DNA of 64,000 nt from Alphaproteobacteria bacterium UBA3612 (lineage in GTDB: Bacteria > Pseudomonadota > Alphaproteobacteria > Sphingomonadales > Sphingomonadaceae). Shown piece by piece: positions 26,593 through 40,010 of the stretch. Below the pieces are notes generated by a model that saw only the letters and a list, made by a program, of their open reading frames with translations, was not told the DNA's origin and did not search any database. How positions within the stretch are numbered: the first letter of the stretch is position 1; each line of letters starts with the position of its first letter. The translations under genes were made by a program, and so were the position numbers. The stretch is from NCBI GenBank assembly GCA_002375465.1, contig DFLT01000006.1, positions 111,903 through 175,902 on the forward strand, given 5' to 3'.

Positions 26593-27579
26593 TCAGGCGG
26601 TATCTTTTCCAGCCTCATTGTCTTTCGCAGGCTGGTCGTCGCCCCCCGTCAGTCGTTTCAGCGGCAGGGGCTCCTTGAAGGTCAGCGTGCGATAGGGGAA
26701 CGGAATTTCGATGCCTGCATCGTCCAGCGCCCGCTTGATCGCGCGTACCACCTGATCGCGGCTCTTGTGCATGTCGACCGGCTTCGATCCCGCCCACCAG
26801 CGCACCGTGTAATTGATTGAGGAATCGGCGAATTCCGCTGCGAATACCTGCACCGGCTTGTCCTTTGCCACCAGTTCGCAGCCCTCGACCGTTTTCTGGA
26901 TCAGGTCACGCGCCATGTCGGCATCGGTGTCATAGGATACGCCGGCGACGATCTCGTGCCGCCGCATGGGAAAGTCGGTGTGGATTTCGACCGGATTCTT
27001 GAACAACATGCTGTTCGGCATGATGGTTACTTCGTTGGACAGCTTGCGGATATAGGTCTCGCGCAGGCTTATCTTCATGATCTCGCCGGAAATTCCCTCG
27101 CACTCGATATGATCGCCCACGCGCATCTTTTCGCGCAGCATCAGCAGGATACCCGCCAGGAAATTCTCGAACACGTCCTGAAAGGCAAAGCCGATGGCGA
27201 CCGAGCCAAGGCCCAGCGCGGCGACCAGGCTGCCCAGCGTCATGGACGGGAACACGATGGTCATGGTCAGCAGGATGCCGACGATCCAGACGCCGACCTT
27301 GGTCAGCGTCTGCGTCAGATTGACCAGGGAGGGGCGCTCCCCCGCCTTCGACGCCGCCTTGGACGCCAGTTTGCTGAGGCCGCTTGCTATAAAGCCAAAG
27401 ATGATCAGGACAACGGCCGCTATGGCCAGCGTCGGCAGCGCCTCGATCAGGCCGCGCGCCATTTCGGTCAACTGGCCCGTCAGCGTCCCCAGCAGGGAAA
27501 GATTGTCGCCGACGGCCTCGATCACGCCCTCACCCGACGCCCTGACTGCATCTGCATTCTGCGCTGCGCTGTCCTGCAT
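26593..27579 (-). CDS. mscS: small-conductance mechanosensitive channel (MscS family)
   Basis: A 328-aa channel with three TM helices (about 45-65, 90-110 and 115-140). The pore-lining TM3 shows the Gly/Ala pattern GSLVAALGLGSVAIGFAFQDVFENFLAG, followed by the beta domain (VGDHIECEGISGEIMKISLRET). The C-terminus is a short charged tail. The 45 residues before TM1 are a polar helix. GAGGGGG 6 nt before the ATG is a strong site. Protects against hypo-osmotic shock. Confidence 0.93.
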   Translation of the reverse strand: MQDSAAQNADAVRASGEGVIEAVGDNLSLLGTLTGQLTEMARGLIEALPTLAIAAVVLIIFGFIASGLSKLASKAASKAGERPSLVNLTQTLTKVGVWIVGILLTMTIVFPSMTLGSLVAALGLGSVAIGFAFQDVFENFLAGILLMLREKMRVGDHIECEGISGEIMKISLRETYIRKLSNEVTIMPNSMLFKNPVEIHTDFPMRRHEIVAGVSYDTDADMARDLIQKTVEGCELVAKDKPVQVFAAEFADSSINYTVRWWAGSKPVDMHKSRDQVVRAIKRALDDAGIEIPFPYRTLTFKEPLPLKRLTGGDDQPAKDNEAGKDTA

Positions 27580-27666
27580 ATTGCCCCCTCAAGAACCCTT
27601 CGTTTCGCCTGTGAATGAACGGGCACCCCCACCGGTTCCGCTCATTCGCCCCCTCAATCGCCCGCC

Positions 27667-28140
27667 TCATTCGTCTTCGCCGGCACCCCCACCATTGCCA
27701 CCGGCCGCGCGCAGAATGGCCTTGCGGATACGCGTATAGGTGCCGCACCGGCACAGGTTCGTCATGCCCCGGCTGATGTCCTCGACCGTCGGATCGGGCG
27801 TATCCTTCAGGAACGCCGCCGCCGCCATCACCATGCCCGACTGGCAATAGCCGCATTGCGGCACCTGCTCCGCAACCCAGGCGCGCTGAACGGGGTGAGA
27901 GGAATCCGGCGACAGCCCCTCGATCGTGGTGACGAAGGTTCCTTCTATGTCGCCGATGGGAACCTGACAGGACCGCTGAGCCTCTCCGTCCACATGCACG
28001 GTGCATGCGCCGCACAGGCCCACGCCGCAGCCATATTTCGTGCCCGTCAGATTGCTGGCGTCGCGCAGCGCCCACAGCAGCGGCGTATCCGGCGGCAGAT
28101 CATATTCGACAGGATTGCCGTTGACGGTGAAGCGGGTCAT
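27667..28140 (-). CDS. [2Fe-2S] subunit of a xanthine-oxidase-family dehydrogenase (IorA-like), orphan
   Basis: A 157-aa iron-sulfur electron-transfer subunit. The plant-type cluster is YGCGVGLCGACTVHVDG plus CQV; the second, helical cluster is QCGYCQSGMVM and LCRCGTYTRIR. This is most like the small subunit of isoquinoline 1-oxidoreductase or aldehyde dehydrogenases. The large molybdopterin subunit normally follows, but here the next gene is mscS, so it is an orphan in this window. The last 12 residues are Gly/Glu-rich. It is divergent from the dienoyl-CoA isomerase by 33 bp. Confidence 0.85.
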   Translation of the reverse strand: MTRFTVNGNPVEYDLPPDTPLLWALRDASNLTGTKYGCGVGLCGACTVHVDGEAQRSCQVPIGDIEGTFVTTIEGLSPDSSHPVQRAWVAEQVPQCGYCQSGMVMAAAAFLKDTPDPTVEDISRGMTNLCRCGTYTRIRKAILRAAGGNGGGAGEDE

Positions 28141-28173
28141 GGTCTGCCGAAACTAGAGTTTGGGAAGGCCGCA

Positions 28174-28983
28174 ATGCAACTTGAAACGCTCCGCGTCGAG
28201 ACCGCCGACCATATTGCGCGGGTGACGCTGACACGCGGCGATGAATTCAACACCATGACGCCGCAATTCTGGGAGGATGTGATCACCGCCTTCGCCCATA
28301 TCGAGGGCGAAGCCAGCGTGCGGGCGGTGGTCATCGCCTCGACAGGTCGTCATTTCACCGCCGGCCTGGACCTGAAATCGGCCAGCAATCCCTTTGGCGA
28401 CAGCGGCGATCCGGCGCGGCAGCGCGTACATTTCCTGAACCATGTGAAGCGCCTGCAGCACAGCTTCACGGTCATAGACCAGTGCCGCGTGCCGGTGATC
28501 GCCGCGATTCAGGGCGGCTGTATCGGCGGCGGCGTCGATCTCGTGACCGCCTGCGACCTGCGCGTCATTACAGCCGACGGATGGTTCGCCATTGCCGAAA
28601 TCGATGTGGGGATCGTCGCCGATGTCGGCACGCTGCAGCGTATCCCGCATTTACTGCCGCAGGGCCTGGTGCGGGAACTCGCCTATACCGGCCGCCGCTT
28701 CCCGGCGGAGGAGGCGGCGCGCTATGCCTTCGTCAACAGCGTCGCGGCCGACCATGACGCCGTCATCGCCGCCGCCATGGACCTGGCGCGCACAATCGCC
28801 GCCAAGTCGCCGGTCGCGATGATGGGCACCAAGACGATCCTGAACAGGGGCCGCGACCAGTCAATCGAACAGGGCCTCGACAATGTCGCCGTCTGGAACG
28901 CCGCCTTCCTGCAGGGCAGCGACATGCAGCAGGCCATCGCCGCACAACTGGAAAAACGCGCGCCCACGTTCGACGACCTCTGA
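28174..28983 (+). CDS. crotonase family, delta(3,5)-delta(2,4)-dienoyl-CoA isomerase type
   Basis: A 269-aa crotonase. Oxyanion-hole blocks are GRHFTAGLDLKSA and AAIQGGCIGGGVDLVTACDLR. The segment AIAEIDVGIVADVGTLQRIP carries Glu and Asp at the two catalytic positions found in dienoyl-CoA isomerase (ECH1), unlike the Glu/Glu of hydratases. This suggests a role in oxidation of unsaturated fatty acids with odd-numbered double bonds. GGGAAGG lies 6 nt before the ATG. Confidence 0.85.
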   Translation: MQLETLRVETADHIARVTLTRGDEFNTMTPQFWEDVITAFAHIEGEASVRAVVIASTGRHFTAGLDLKSASNPFGDSGDPARQRVHFLNHVKRLQHSFTVIDQCRVPVIAAIQGGCIGGGVDLVTACDLRVITADGWFAIAEIDVGIVADVGTLQRIPHLLPQGLVRELAYTGRRFPAEEAARYAFVNSVAADHDAVIAAAMDLARTIAAKSPVAMMGTKTILNRGRDQSIEQGLDNVAVWNAAFLQGSDMQQAIAAQLEKRAPTFDDL

Positions 28984-29038
28984 GCTGGCAGGCCACGGAA
29001 ACAAGTTTGCGCCCGATCTTGCGCACCGCCCGTCTGGC

Positions 29039-29386
29039 TCACTCCTCGTAAACGAATACCGCCAGCCGGTTCCCCGCCGGATCGATGAATTCGAAGCGGC
29101 GGCCGCCCGGGAATGCAAAGATGTCCTTGACGATCTCTCCGCCCGCCGCCGTGACGCGGGCACGGGCCGCCTCCAGATCCTTGACCTTGAGTCCGGGCAT
29201 GGGCGCGGGCGGCGCCCCCTCGGATATCAGGCCAATCTCGGTGCCGCCGCTGGTAGAGCCGGCATAGGTCGGGCCGTAGTCGGTAAAATCATACCCGAAC
29301 GCACCCTCGTAAAACGCCCTGGCCACCGCAACATCGGCGGCGGGCAGTTCCACATAAGCGAGTAAAGCGGCGGGGGCAGGCATCAT
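29039..29386 (-). CDS. VOC (glyoxalase/bleomycin-resistance fold) protein
   Basis: A 115-aa single-domain VOC protein. Seen: the paired beta-alpha-beta halves LAYVELPAADVAVARAFYEGAFG and LKVKDLEAARARVTAAGGEI, and the final metal-ligand strand GRRFEFIDPAGNRLAVF. The substrate cannot be predicted. GGGAG lies upstream of the double ATG at 29386. It converges on the isomerase gene. Confidence 0.82.
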   Translation of the reverse strand: MMPAPAALLAYVELPAADVAVARAFYEGAFGYDFTDYGPTYAGSTSGGTEIGLISEGAPPAPMPGLKVKDLEAARARVTAAGGEIVKDIFAFPGGRRFEFIDPAGNRLAVFVYEE

Positions 29387-29419
29387 CTCGTCTCCCGTTT
29401 CAAAAGCTTCAGCGGCCAT

Positions 29420-29770
29420 GAAGCCAGGCAGCGCCGCCTCCCGGCCATAAGCACAAGTAAAACCCTCTGTTTACTTCAGTTCTAATGAATGTGGTCTGGA
29501 GTCAAAGGCTGCCGTCGTTCACTTCAGAAGAGAGGATGGCCTTCGCCCCGTATTCGTAAAGCCGCATGTATTCCATGCTACCAAATCGGGCTTTGCAGCA
29601 ACTCTGCGAGGAGCCGCTTGACCTTCTCGGCTGCCTTCCCGGATTCGTATACGGAAGGGAGCGACCTTCTACATCGTTGCAGCGGCTCCAAGGGTGAGCC
29701 TACCGAGCACCTATAGATGCCGCCTTTTGCCTTCGCTCGCAAGAGGTGGCCCTTGCCCACGCGCAACCGA
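29420..29770. other. intergenic stretch of atypical composition
   Basis: About 350 bp between the VOC gene and the end of the FGE-like gene. Only short frames of up to 75 codons exist, none with a family I recognise or a convincing ribosome site. GC is visibly lower than in neighbours. Together with the AT-rich 3' half of the FGE-like gene it may be one acquired segment. Confidence 0.3.
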
Positions 29771-30583
29771 TCACTCCCTGACTACTCGAAAGCCAATATG
29801 GCTAGAGGATATAACGTTCGCCAACTTTGATGAATCTTTGATCTTCGAAGCATCAATATACCTAGAACCCTTTACCTTATAATATAAACACCCACTAGAA
29901 TCGTCCGCGCATTTCTCGTGGCGAAGCTCTGCGCCGTTACGTAAAATCAAGGGATAATAAGGCTCTATCTCATTAACAACTTCAGCTGCATTGCCAATTA
30001 CGTCAAAAATTCCCCAAGAATTTGGATCGAGCATCCCTACCTCTCTAGTATTCGAGGTACCCCTTTGTCTGGCAAAGCCTTTGATCTTATACTGCGCAGG
30101 ATCAAAAAATGGCTTCCCCATATTCGTTTGGACCAACGCCCTATTGAAACCGATCTCATCGCCCCAGGGATATTTCGTCGTTGCGCCGGCAGCGGCGAAA
30201 TACATCCACTCTGCTTCGGTGGGGAAGCGATATTGATGCCCGGTCTTGTCGCTGATCCAGTCGAGATAGCACTCCATGGCCAGGATGGTGATGCTGTGCA
30301 TCGCGACGCGATCATCTACTGCGGGGCTGCTGACATCGATCTTCTTGCCCCCCGGCCGTTCAGGGACCGGGCATCCCGCTTCCTCGATCGCGGGAAGATA
30401 TTCCGACCACGTCACTTCATAGCGCCCCACCAGCAGGGGTGCCGCGCCCTCTTCGGCGGCAGGGATCTGGACCAGTTCAGGACAAGTATCGCAGTCCTTC
30501 ACGATCTTTGCCGTGACCTCCGGCGCGGGGCTGGGCGCTGCCGGAGAGGCAGAAGACAATAGCAAATATAACAATACGCTCAT
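29771..30583 (-). CDS. formylglycine-generating-enzyme/sulfatase-modifying-like protein
   Basis: A 270-aa secreted or membrane-tethered protein (hydrophobic N-terminus VLLYLLLSSASPAAP) with an FGE-sulfatase fold: VGRYEVTWSEYLPAI, YRFPTEAEWMYFAAAG, PWGDE, WGIFDVIGNAAEVV in place of the usual GNVWEW, and the C-terminal SSHIGFRVVRE. Because GNVWEW is altered and no catalytic cysteine pair is obvious, it is more likely a structural relative than a true formylglycine enzyme. The 5' half is GC-rich like its neighbours, while the 3' half (about 29771-30140) is strikingly AT-rich. It overlaps the upstream lipoprotein gene by 4 nt. Confidence 0.75.
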   Translation of the reverse strand: MSVLLYLLLSSASPAAPSPAPEVTAKIVKDCDTCPELVQIPAAEEGAAPLLVGRYEVTWSEYLPAIEEAGCPVPERPGGKKIDVSSPAVDDRVAMHSITILAMECYLDWISDKTGHQYRFPTEAEWMYFAAAGATTKYPWGDEIGFNRALVQTNMGKPFFDPAQYKIKGFARQRGTSNTREVGMLDPNSWGIFDVIGNAAEVVNEIEPYYPLILRNGAELRHEKCADDSSGCLYYKVKGSRYIDASKIKDSSKLANVISSSHIGFRVVRE

Positions 30584-30975
30584 GGGCAGAACTCCTCATC
30601 GAACATGTGAAGCCGCAGCCTCGCTTCGGGCAGTCCAGCCTGCGCCGGCCCCTTGTCCAGCACCTGAACATGGCCAGGATATAGCGGAGTGCCCGGAACG
30701 AACATGTGCGTACGGCCCCCTCCGGGCTTTGCAGCGCTTTCGTAAAGCTTCTCCGCCAACTCGCGGTCGCGCGGAACCCCCGTTCCGCAAAGATACAGAT
30801 CTCCCAGCTTCACTTGCGCGTGTTTCTCGCCCCGTTCCGCAGCCGCGACCAGATCACCAAGGCGCTGCTGCTCGCGCGACGTCACCTCCACGTCCGAAAT
30901 GCCGGGATAGTGCGTCGCCGTGCATCCGCCAGCGGCGAGGGCGGAAAGCAGAAGAATATACTTCGTCAGTCCCAC
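30580..30975 (-). CDS. lipoprotein with Sel1-type repeat
   Basis: A 131-aa putative lipoprotein. A GTG at 30975 starts a lipoprotein signal (LTKYILLLSALAAGGC); GGGGGCG lies upstream. One Sel1/TPR-like repeat is seen in AQVKLGDLYLCGTGVPRDRELAEKLYESAAKPG. An open frame continues upstream into gltB, but it lacks a signal and shadows that gene. It starts 28 bp after the gltB stop and overlaps the FGE-like gene (ATGA), so the two form a coupled pair. Confidence 0.65.
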   Translation of the reverse strand: MGLTKYILLLSALAAGGCTATHYPGISDVEVTSREQQRLGDLVAAAERGEKHAQVKLGDLYLCGTGVPRDRELAEKLYESAAKPGGGRTHMFVPGTPLYPGHVQVLDKGPAQAGLPEARLRLHMFDEEFCP

Positions 30976-31003
30976 CGCCCACGCCCCCGCGAAAGGCCCA
31001 CCG

Positions 31004-35551
<4,548 letters not shown>

Positions 35552-35624
35552 CGTCTGTTTCTTTCTCTTCGCGCCGGCTGCCTCTTCCCGTCGGCACCTT
35601 GGCTGCTTTGTCGGAAAGGCGGGA

Positions 35625-37070
35625 TTACGCCGCCGCCTTCTCTTCCGCGTCCATCGCCAGCAGATATTCGTGCATCGTCTTCGCGACGTCGCGACCGTCA
35701 CGGACGGCCCACACCACCAGCGATGCGCCGCGGACGATGTCGCCGGCGGCGAATACGCCGTCCAGACTGGTCATCATGGTCTTGTGATCGGCGCGCAGCG
35801 TGCCCCAGCGGGTGACGCCCAGGTCTGGCGTGCCGAACATCTGCGGCAGATCCTCCGGGCTGAAACCCAGTGCCATGATGACCAGATCGGCATCCTCGCG
35901 GAAATCCTCGCCGCCGGGTTCGGGTTCGCGGCGGCCGTCGGGACCGGGCTGGCCCAGCTTCATGCGCGTACCCTGAACGGAACTGACCTGGCCGCCCTCA
36001 TCGTGGAATGCGGCGGGTGACGTCAGCCAGACGAACTCGACACCTTCTTCCTCTGCATTGGCAACTTCGCGCGCACTGCCCGGCATGTTCGCGCGGTCGC
36101 GGCGATAGAGGCACTTCACGCTCGTCGCGCCCTGCCGTACCGCTGTCCGGACGCAGTCCATCGCCGTGTCGCCGCCGCCGATCACGACGACGCGCTTGCC
36201 CTCTGCATTGAACGTGCCGTCATCAAAGCCGGGGACCTCGTCGCCAAATCCCTTGCGGTTCGACGCGATCAGATAGTCCAGCGCCTTGATGACGCCGCCG
36301 CTGCCGACGCCCGGCGCTTGCAATTCGCGCGCCTTGTAAACGCCGGTCGCGATCAGGATCGCGTCATGGCGCGAACGCAGCTGGTCCATGGTGGCGTCGG
36401 TGCCGACCTCGAATTCATATTTGAACTCGATGCCCGACGCCTCCAGCCGCTCCAGCCGGCGGCCGACGACATATTTCTCCAGCTTGAAGCCCGGAATGCC
36501 ATAGGTCAGCAGGCCGCCGCCGCGATCATGGCGGTCATAGACCGTCACCTTATACCCCTTGCGCCGCAGCAATTCCGCCGCCGTCAGGCCGGCGGGCCCG
36601 GCACCGATAATGCCGACGGAGCGGTGGGAGCGATCGCGCAGGATGCTGATGGGCTTCACCCAGCCCTGTTCCCAGGCATTTTCGGTGACGAACTTTTCCA
36701 CGCTGCCGATGGTGACCGCGCCATGGCCGGATTGCTCGATGACGCAATTGCCCTCGCACAGCCGGTCCTGCGGACAGATGCGACCACAGATTTCCGGCAT
36801 GGTGGAGGTCGATTCCGCCATCTCCCACGCTTCCTGCAGCCGGCCCTCGGCGGTCAGGCGCAGCCAGTCGGGGATGTTGTTGTGCAGCGGACAATGCACC
36901 TGGCAAAAGGGCACGCCGCATTGGGAACAGCGCGACGATTGCGCCTCCGCCTTTTCCAGAATGAACGGGCGGCTGATCTCCAGGAAATCGTCGTCCCGCT
37001 CCCCGGCGGGCCTTTTCGTCGGATAATCCTGGTCCACCTTGGTGAACTTCAGCATGTCTGATGCGGCCAT
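35625..37070 (-). CDS. gltD: glutamate synthase small subunit
   Basis: A 481-aa FAD/NADPH oxidoreductase that feeds electrons to GltB. The N-terminal Fe-S region has CSQCGVPFCQVHCPLHNNIPDW and CGRICPQDRLCEGNC. FAD motif GAGPAGLTAAELLRRKGY, NADPH motif GGGDTAMDCVRTA, and AAGDIVRGASLVVWAVRDGR follow. Start is either 37070 or 37055; both precede the conserved MLKFTKVDQDYP. Unusually gltD is upstream of gltB here. Confidence 0.94.
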   Translation of the reverse strand: MAASDMLKFTKVDQDYPTKRPAGERDDDFLEISRPFILEKAEAQSSRCSQCGVPFCQVHCPLHNNIPDWLRLTAEGRLQEAWEMAESTSTMPEICGRICPQDRLCEGNCVIEQSGHGAVTIGSVEKFVTENAWEQGWVKPISILRDRSHRSVGIIGAGPAGLTAAELLRRKGYKVTVYDRHDRGGGLLTYGIPGFKLEKYVVGRRLERLEASGIEFKYEFEVGTDATMDQLRSRHDAILIATGVYKARELQAPGVGSGGVIKALDYLIASNRKGFGDEVPGFDDGTFNAEGKRVVVIGGGDTAMDCVRTAVRQGATSVKCLYRRDRANMPGSAREVANAEEEGVEFVWLTSPAAFHDEGGQVSSVQGTRMKLGQPGPDGRREPEPGGEDFREDADLVIMALGFSPEDLPQMFGTPDLGVTRWGTLRADHKTMMTSLDGVFAAGDIVRGASLVVWAVRDGRDVAKTMHEYLLAMDAEEKAAA

Positions 37071-37347
37071 AACGATCCCAACGGGTCCCCACTGTCTATT
37101 TCGCGCGCCTTTTGCCACAAAACTGGCTGAAAGTCCAGCGCGTTACCGGTTTTATGGCAGTAGTGTTGACTTACCTGCGTCTGTTATAACGAATTTAAAA
37201 AGAAATCTAACGTGGTTGGTTACGTCTTAGTACCGGTTTGCGACCATTCCCGCGGGAGTCGTTTAGCGCGGCACCTTCGCCAACTTCGCCGCGACAAGGC
37301 CCCGTCCGCCTGCTATGCGCCGCGCTTTCTCGCCAGCGGGGGCCCTC

Positions 37348-38148
37348 ATGGATTTCCTTCAACTCCTCATCATCGCCATCGTTCAGGGCGTGACGGAGTT
37401 CCTGCCGATCAGTTCGTCGGGCCATCTGATCCTGATCCCAAAGCTGACCGATCTGCCCGACCAGGGCCCCCTGATCGACGTCGCCGTCCATGTCGGCACG
37501 TTGGCCGCGATCATCGTTTATTTCTGGCGCGACGTCAGCGGTTTGGCACGCGGCGGCCTCGCCAGCGTCGGGGTCGGCAACACCTCTCCCAAAGAACGCC
37601 GCCTGTTCTGGTACATCGTTGCTGGCACCATCCCCGCTGTGGTCGTCGGTCTGTTTCTGAAAACAGGCGGCTATCTGGAGGGATTCCGGTCGACGCAGCT
37701 GGTCGCAATCAACCTGATCTTCTGGGGTGTCATCCTCGGCCTCGCCGACCGGTTCGGCAAGCATGTCAAACGCTTCGAGGATGCGAGCCTGAAGGACGCC
37801 GTCATCATCGGGCTGTTTCAGGCACTGGCGCTGATCCCCGGCACCAGCCGTTCCGGTATCACGATGAGCGCGGCGCGCCTGCTCGGCTATGGACGCGTGG
37901 AATCCGCCCGGTTCAGTTTCCTGTTGTCGATCCCCGCCATCGCCGGCGCTGGCCTGCTCGCGGTGCTCGACCTCGCCGATGCGACGGCCTCAATGCAGCA
38001 GGATGCGCTGATCGCCGGCGGCCTGACCTTCATTGCCGCCATCCTGACCATGGTCTTCCTGATGCGCTTTCTGAAGCGCGCGTCGATGATGGTCTTCGTC
38101 GTCTACCGCATCCTGATGGGCGTCGCCCTGCTGTTGCTGGTCGCCTGA
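37348..38148 (+). CDS. uppP: undecaprenyl-diphosphatase
   Basis: A 266-aa polytopic membrane enzyme that recycles the peptidoglycan lipid carrier and gives some bacitracin resistance. The catalytic loops QGVTEFLPISSSGHLIL (Glu17 and Ser/His) and PGTSRSGITMSAARLLG are intact. The start at 37348 places the first motif at the normal distance; an upstream in-frame ATG at 37315 is not excluded. It ends 3 bp from the convergent recQ stop. Confidence 0.93.
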   Translation: MDFLQLLIIAIVQGVTEFLPISSSGHLILIPKLTDLPDQGPLIDVAVHVGTLAAIIVYFWRDVSGLARGGLASVGVGNTSPKERRLFWYIVAGTIPAVVVGLFLKTGGYLEGFRSTQLVAINLIFWGVILGLADRFGKHVKRFEDASLKDAVIIGLFQALALIPGTSRSGITMSAARLLGYGRVESARFSFLLSIPAIAGAGLLAVLDLADATASMQQDALIAGGLTFIAAILTMVFLMRFLKRASMMVFVVYRILMGVALLLLVA

Positions 38149-38151
38149 TCC

Positions 38152-39954
38152 TCAGGCGTTAAAGCCATCGATCACCTGCAGAAATGCGTCGCCAAATCGC
38201 TGCAGCTTTGTCGCACCCACGCCGCCGATCCTGCCCATATCGGTAAGGGTGGCGGGGCGCGCCGCGGCCATTTCCTGCAGGGTGGCGTCGTGGAATACGA
38301 CATAGGCCGGCACGCCCGCTTCCTCCGCAATCTGCCGACGCCGCTCTCGCAGCGCATCGAACAGGGGATTGTCCGCGGCCGACAATTTTGGCGCGTCGCC
38401 CTTCCCGCGGCGGGAGCGGCTCCGGCGCTTGCCCTCCGGCGGCGGCGCGATCTCGACCGTCTGCTCCCCCTTCAGGATCGCCCGCGCGGACGGCCCCAGA
38501 GAAATGCCGCCATGACGCGCATCCGCCCGCAGCGCATCCATCGCGACCAGCTGCTGCTGTACCGGGCGCCAGTCGCCCATGTCCTTGTCCGGCGTCAGGC
38601 CAAAGACCCCCAAATCCGTATGGCCCAGGCCCACAGCCCGTTCATTGGCATCGCCCGCCAGCACCGCAGCGACATGTCCCAGCCCAAACCGCTGCCCGGT
38701 GCGATAGACGGCAGACAACAGCTTCACCGCATCCTCAGTGACGTCCGTCACCTTTGGCGGGTGAAGGCAATTGTCGCAATTTCCACAGGGCGGCGGTGCA
38801 GGCTCGCCGAAATAGGTGAGGAGCGCGATACGGCGGCATGCGGTCGACGCGGCAAAGGCGGCCAGCGCATTCAGCTTTCCCTCCTCGACCCGCGCCTGCG
38901 CCTCGTCCAAACCATTCTCGCCCAGTTGCGAGCGCGCACGGGCGACATCCGCAGCGCCCCACCACATCACCGCCTCCGCGGGCGCGCCGTCGCGACCGGC
39001 ACGGCCCGTCTCCTGATAATAGGCCTCGATGCTTTTCGGCAGCGCCATATGCGCGACAAAGCGCACGTCGGGCTTGTCGATGCCCATGCCAAAGGCGACG
39101 GTCGCACACATAATGACATCGTCGGCGCGCACGAACGCCTCCTGATTGGCGCGCCGCTCGGCATGGTCCAGTCCGGCATGATAGGCGTGTGCACGGTGGC
39201 CGCGCTTTTCGAGGGCGGCCGCCAGCGCCTCCGTTTTCGCCCGGGTCGGCGCATAAACGATCCCCGACCGCCCGCGACGATCCTCCAGCCAGTCGGTCAG
39301 CTGGGTCGTGCGACTGGCCCCCTGATTCACATAATAGGTGATATTCGGACGGTCGAAGCCGGCGACCACCACATTGCCCGTGCCGATGCCCAGTTGCTCG
39401 GCAATATCGGCCTGCGTTACCTTGTCCGCCGTCGCAGTCAGGCCGATACGCGGCACGCCGGGAAAGCGGTCGGCGAGTGGACGCAATTGCCGATAGTCGG
39501 GGCGGAAATCATGTCCCCACTGGCTGACGCAATGCGCCTCGTCGATGGCGATCAGGGACAGCCGCGCCCGCGCCAGACGATCCTGGAAATGCGGCATCGT
39601 CGCCCGTTCCGGCGCAACATAGAGCAGGTCCAGCGTTCCATCGTCCAGCGCATCGAATGCGCGGCCGCGCTCATCCGCGTCCGTATCGGCGGTCAGCGCC
39701 GCGCAGGTCACGCCAACGGCGCGCAGGGCACGCACCTGATCGTGCATCAGCGCCACCAGAGGCGAGATGATCAGGCCGGTGCCGGGCCGTGCCATGGCCG
39801 GGATCTGATAGCATAGCGATTTGCCGGCACCCGTGGGCATGATGGCCAGCCGGTCCTCCCCCGCCGTGACCGCGGCGATAATGTCGCCCTGCAGGGGGCG
39901 GAATGCAGGATAGCCAAAGACCTGCTGCAATATGTCGAGAGGGGTGCGGGACAT
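38152..39954 (-). CDS. recQ: ATP-dependent DNA helicase RecQ
   Basis: A 600-aa helicase. Helicase motifs in order: Q-motif FGYPAFRPLQ, Walker A MPTGAGKSLCYQ, DEAH box IDEAHCVSQWGHDFRPDY, LTATA, TVAFGMGIDKPDVR, and QETGRAGRDG. The zinc-binding cysteines of the RQC region are CRRIALLTYFGE and CGNCDNC, then the winged helix, and an HRDC domain at about 520-595. Full length. Initiates recombination and replication-fork repair. Confidence 0.95.
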   Translation of the reverse strand: MSRTPLDILQQVFGYPAFRPLQGDIIAAVTAGEDRLAIMPTGAGKSLCYQIPAMARPGTGLIISPLVALMHDQVRALRAVGVTCAALTADTDADERGRAFDALDDGTLDLLYVAPERATMPHFQDRLARARLSLIAIDEAHCVSQWGHDFRPDYRQLRPLADRFPGVPRIGLTATADKVTQADIAEQLGIGTGNVVVAGFDRPNITYYVNQGASRTTQLTDWLEDRRGRSGIVYAPTRAKTEALAAALEKRGHRAHAYHAGLDHAERRANQEAFVRADDVIMCATVAFGMGIDKPDVRFVAHMALPKSIEAYYQETGRAGRDGAPAEAVMWWGAADVARARSQLGENGLDEAQARVEEGKLNALAAFAASTACRRIALLTYFGEPAPPPCGNCDNCLHPPKVTDVTEDAVKLLSAVYRTGQRFGLGHVAAVLAGDANERAVGLGHTDLGVFGLTPDKDMGDWRPVQQQLVAMDALRADARHGGISLGPSARAILKGEQTVEIAPPPEGKRRSRSRRGKGDAPKLSAADNPLFDALRERRRQIAEEAGVPAYVVFHDATLQEMAAARPATLTDMGRIGGVGATKLQRFGDAFLQVIDGFNA

Positions 39955-40010
39955 TGGCAGGCGATGTAGCTAGGCTGGGCGTGAACCGCCACCCGGAGTC
40001 GTCCCAGCGA

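Noticed and set aside
27590..27645. EcfG-like GGAAC...CGTT upstream of mscS
   Set aside because: The spacer is 13 nt, well outside 16-17.
29578..29766. 62-codon minus-strand frame just after the FGE-like gene
   Set aside because: No recognisable domain and no clear ribosome site; the composition fits random frames in the odd intergenic segment.
37150..37200. TTGACT...TATAAC promoter before uppP
   Set aside because: The spacing is only about 13 bp between the hexamers, too short for a sigma-70 promoter.
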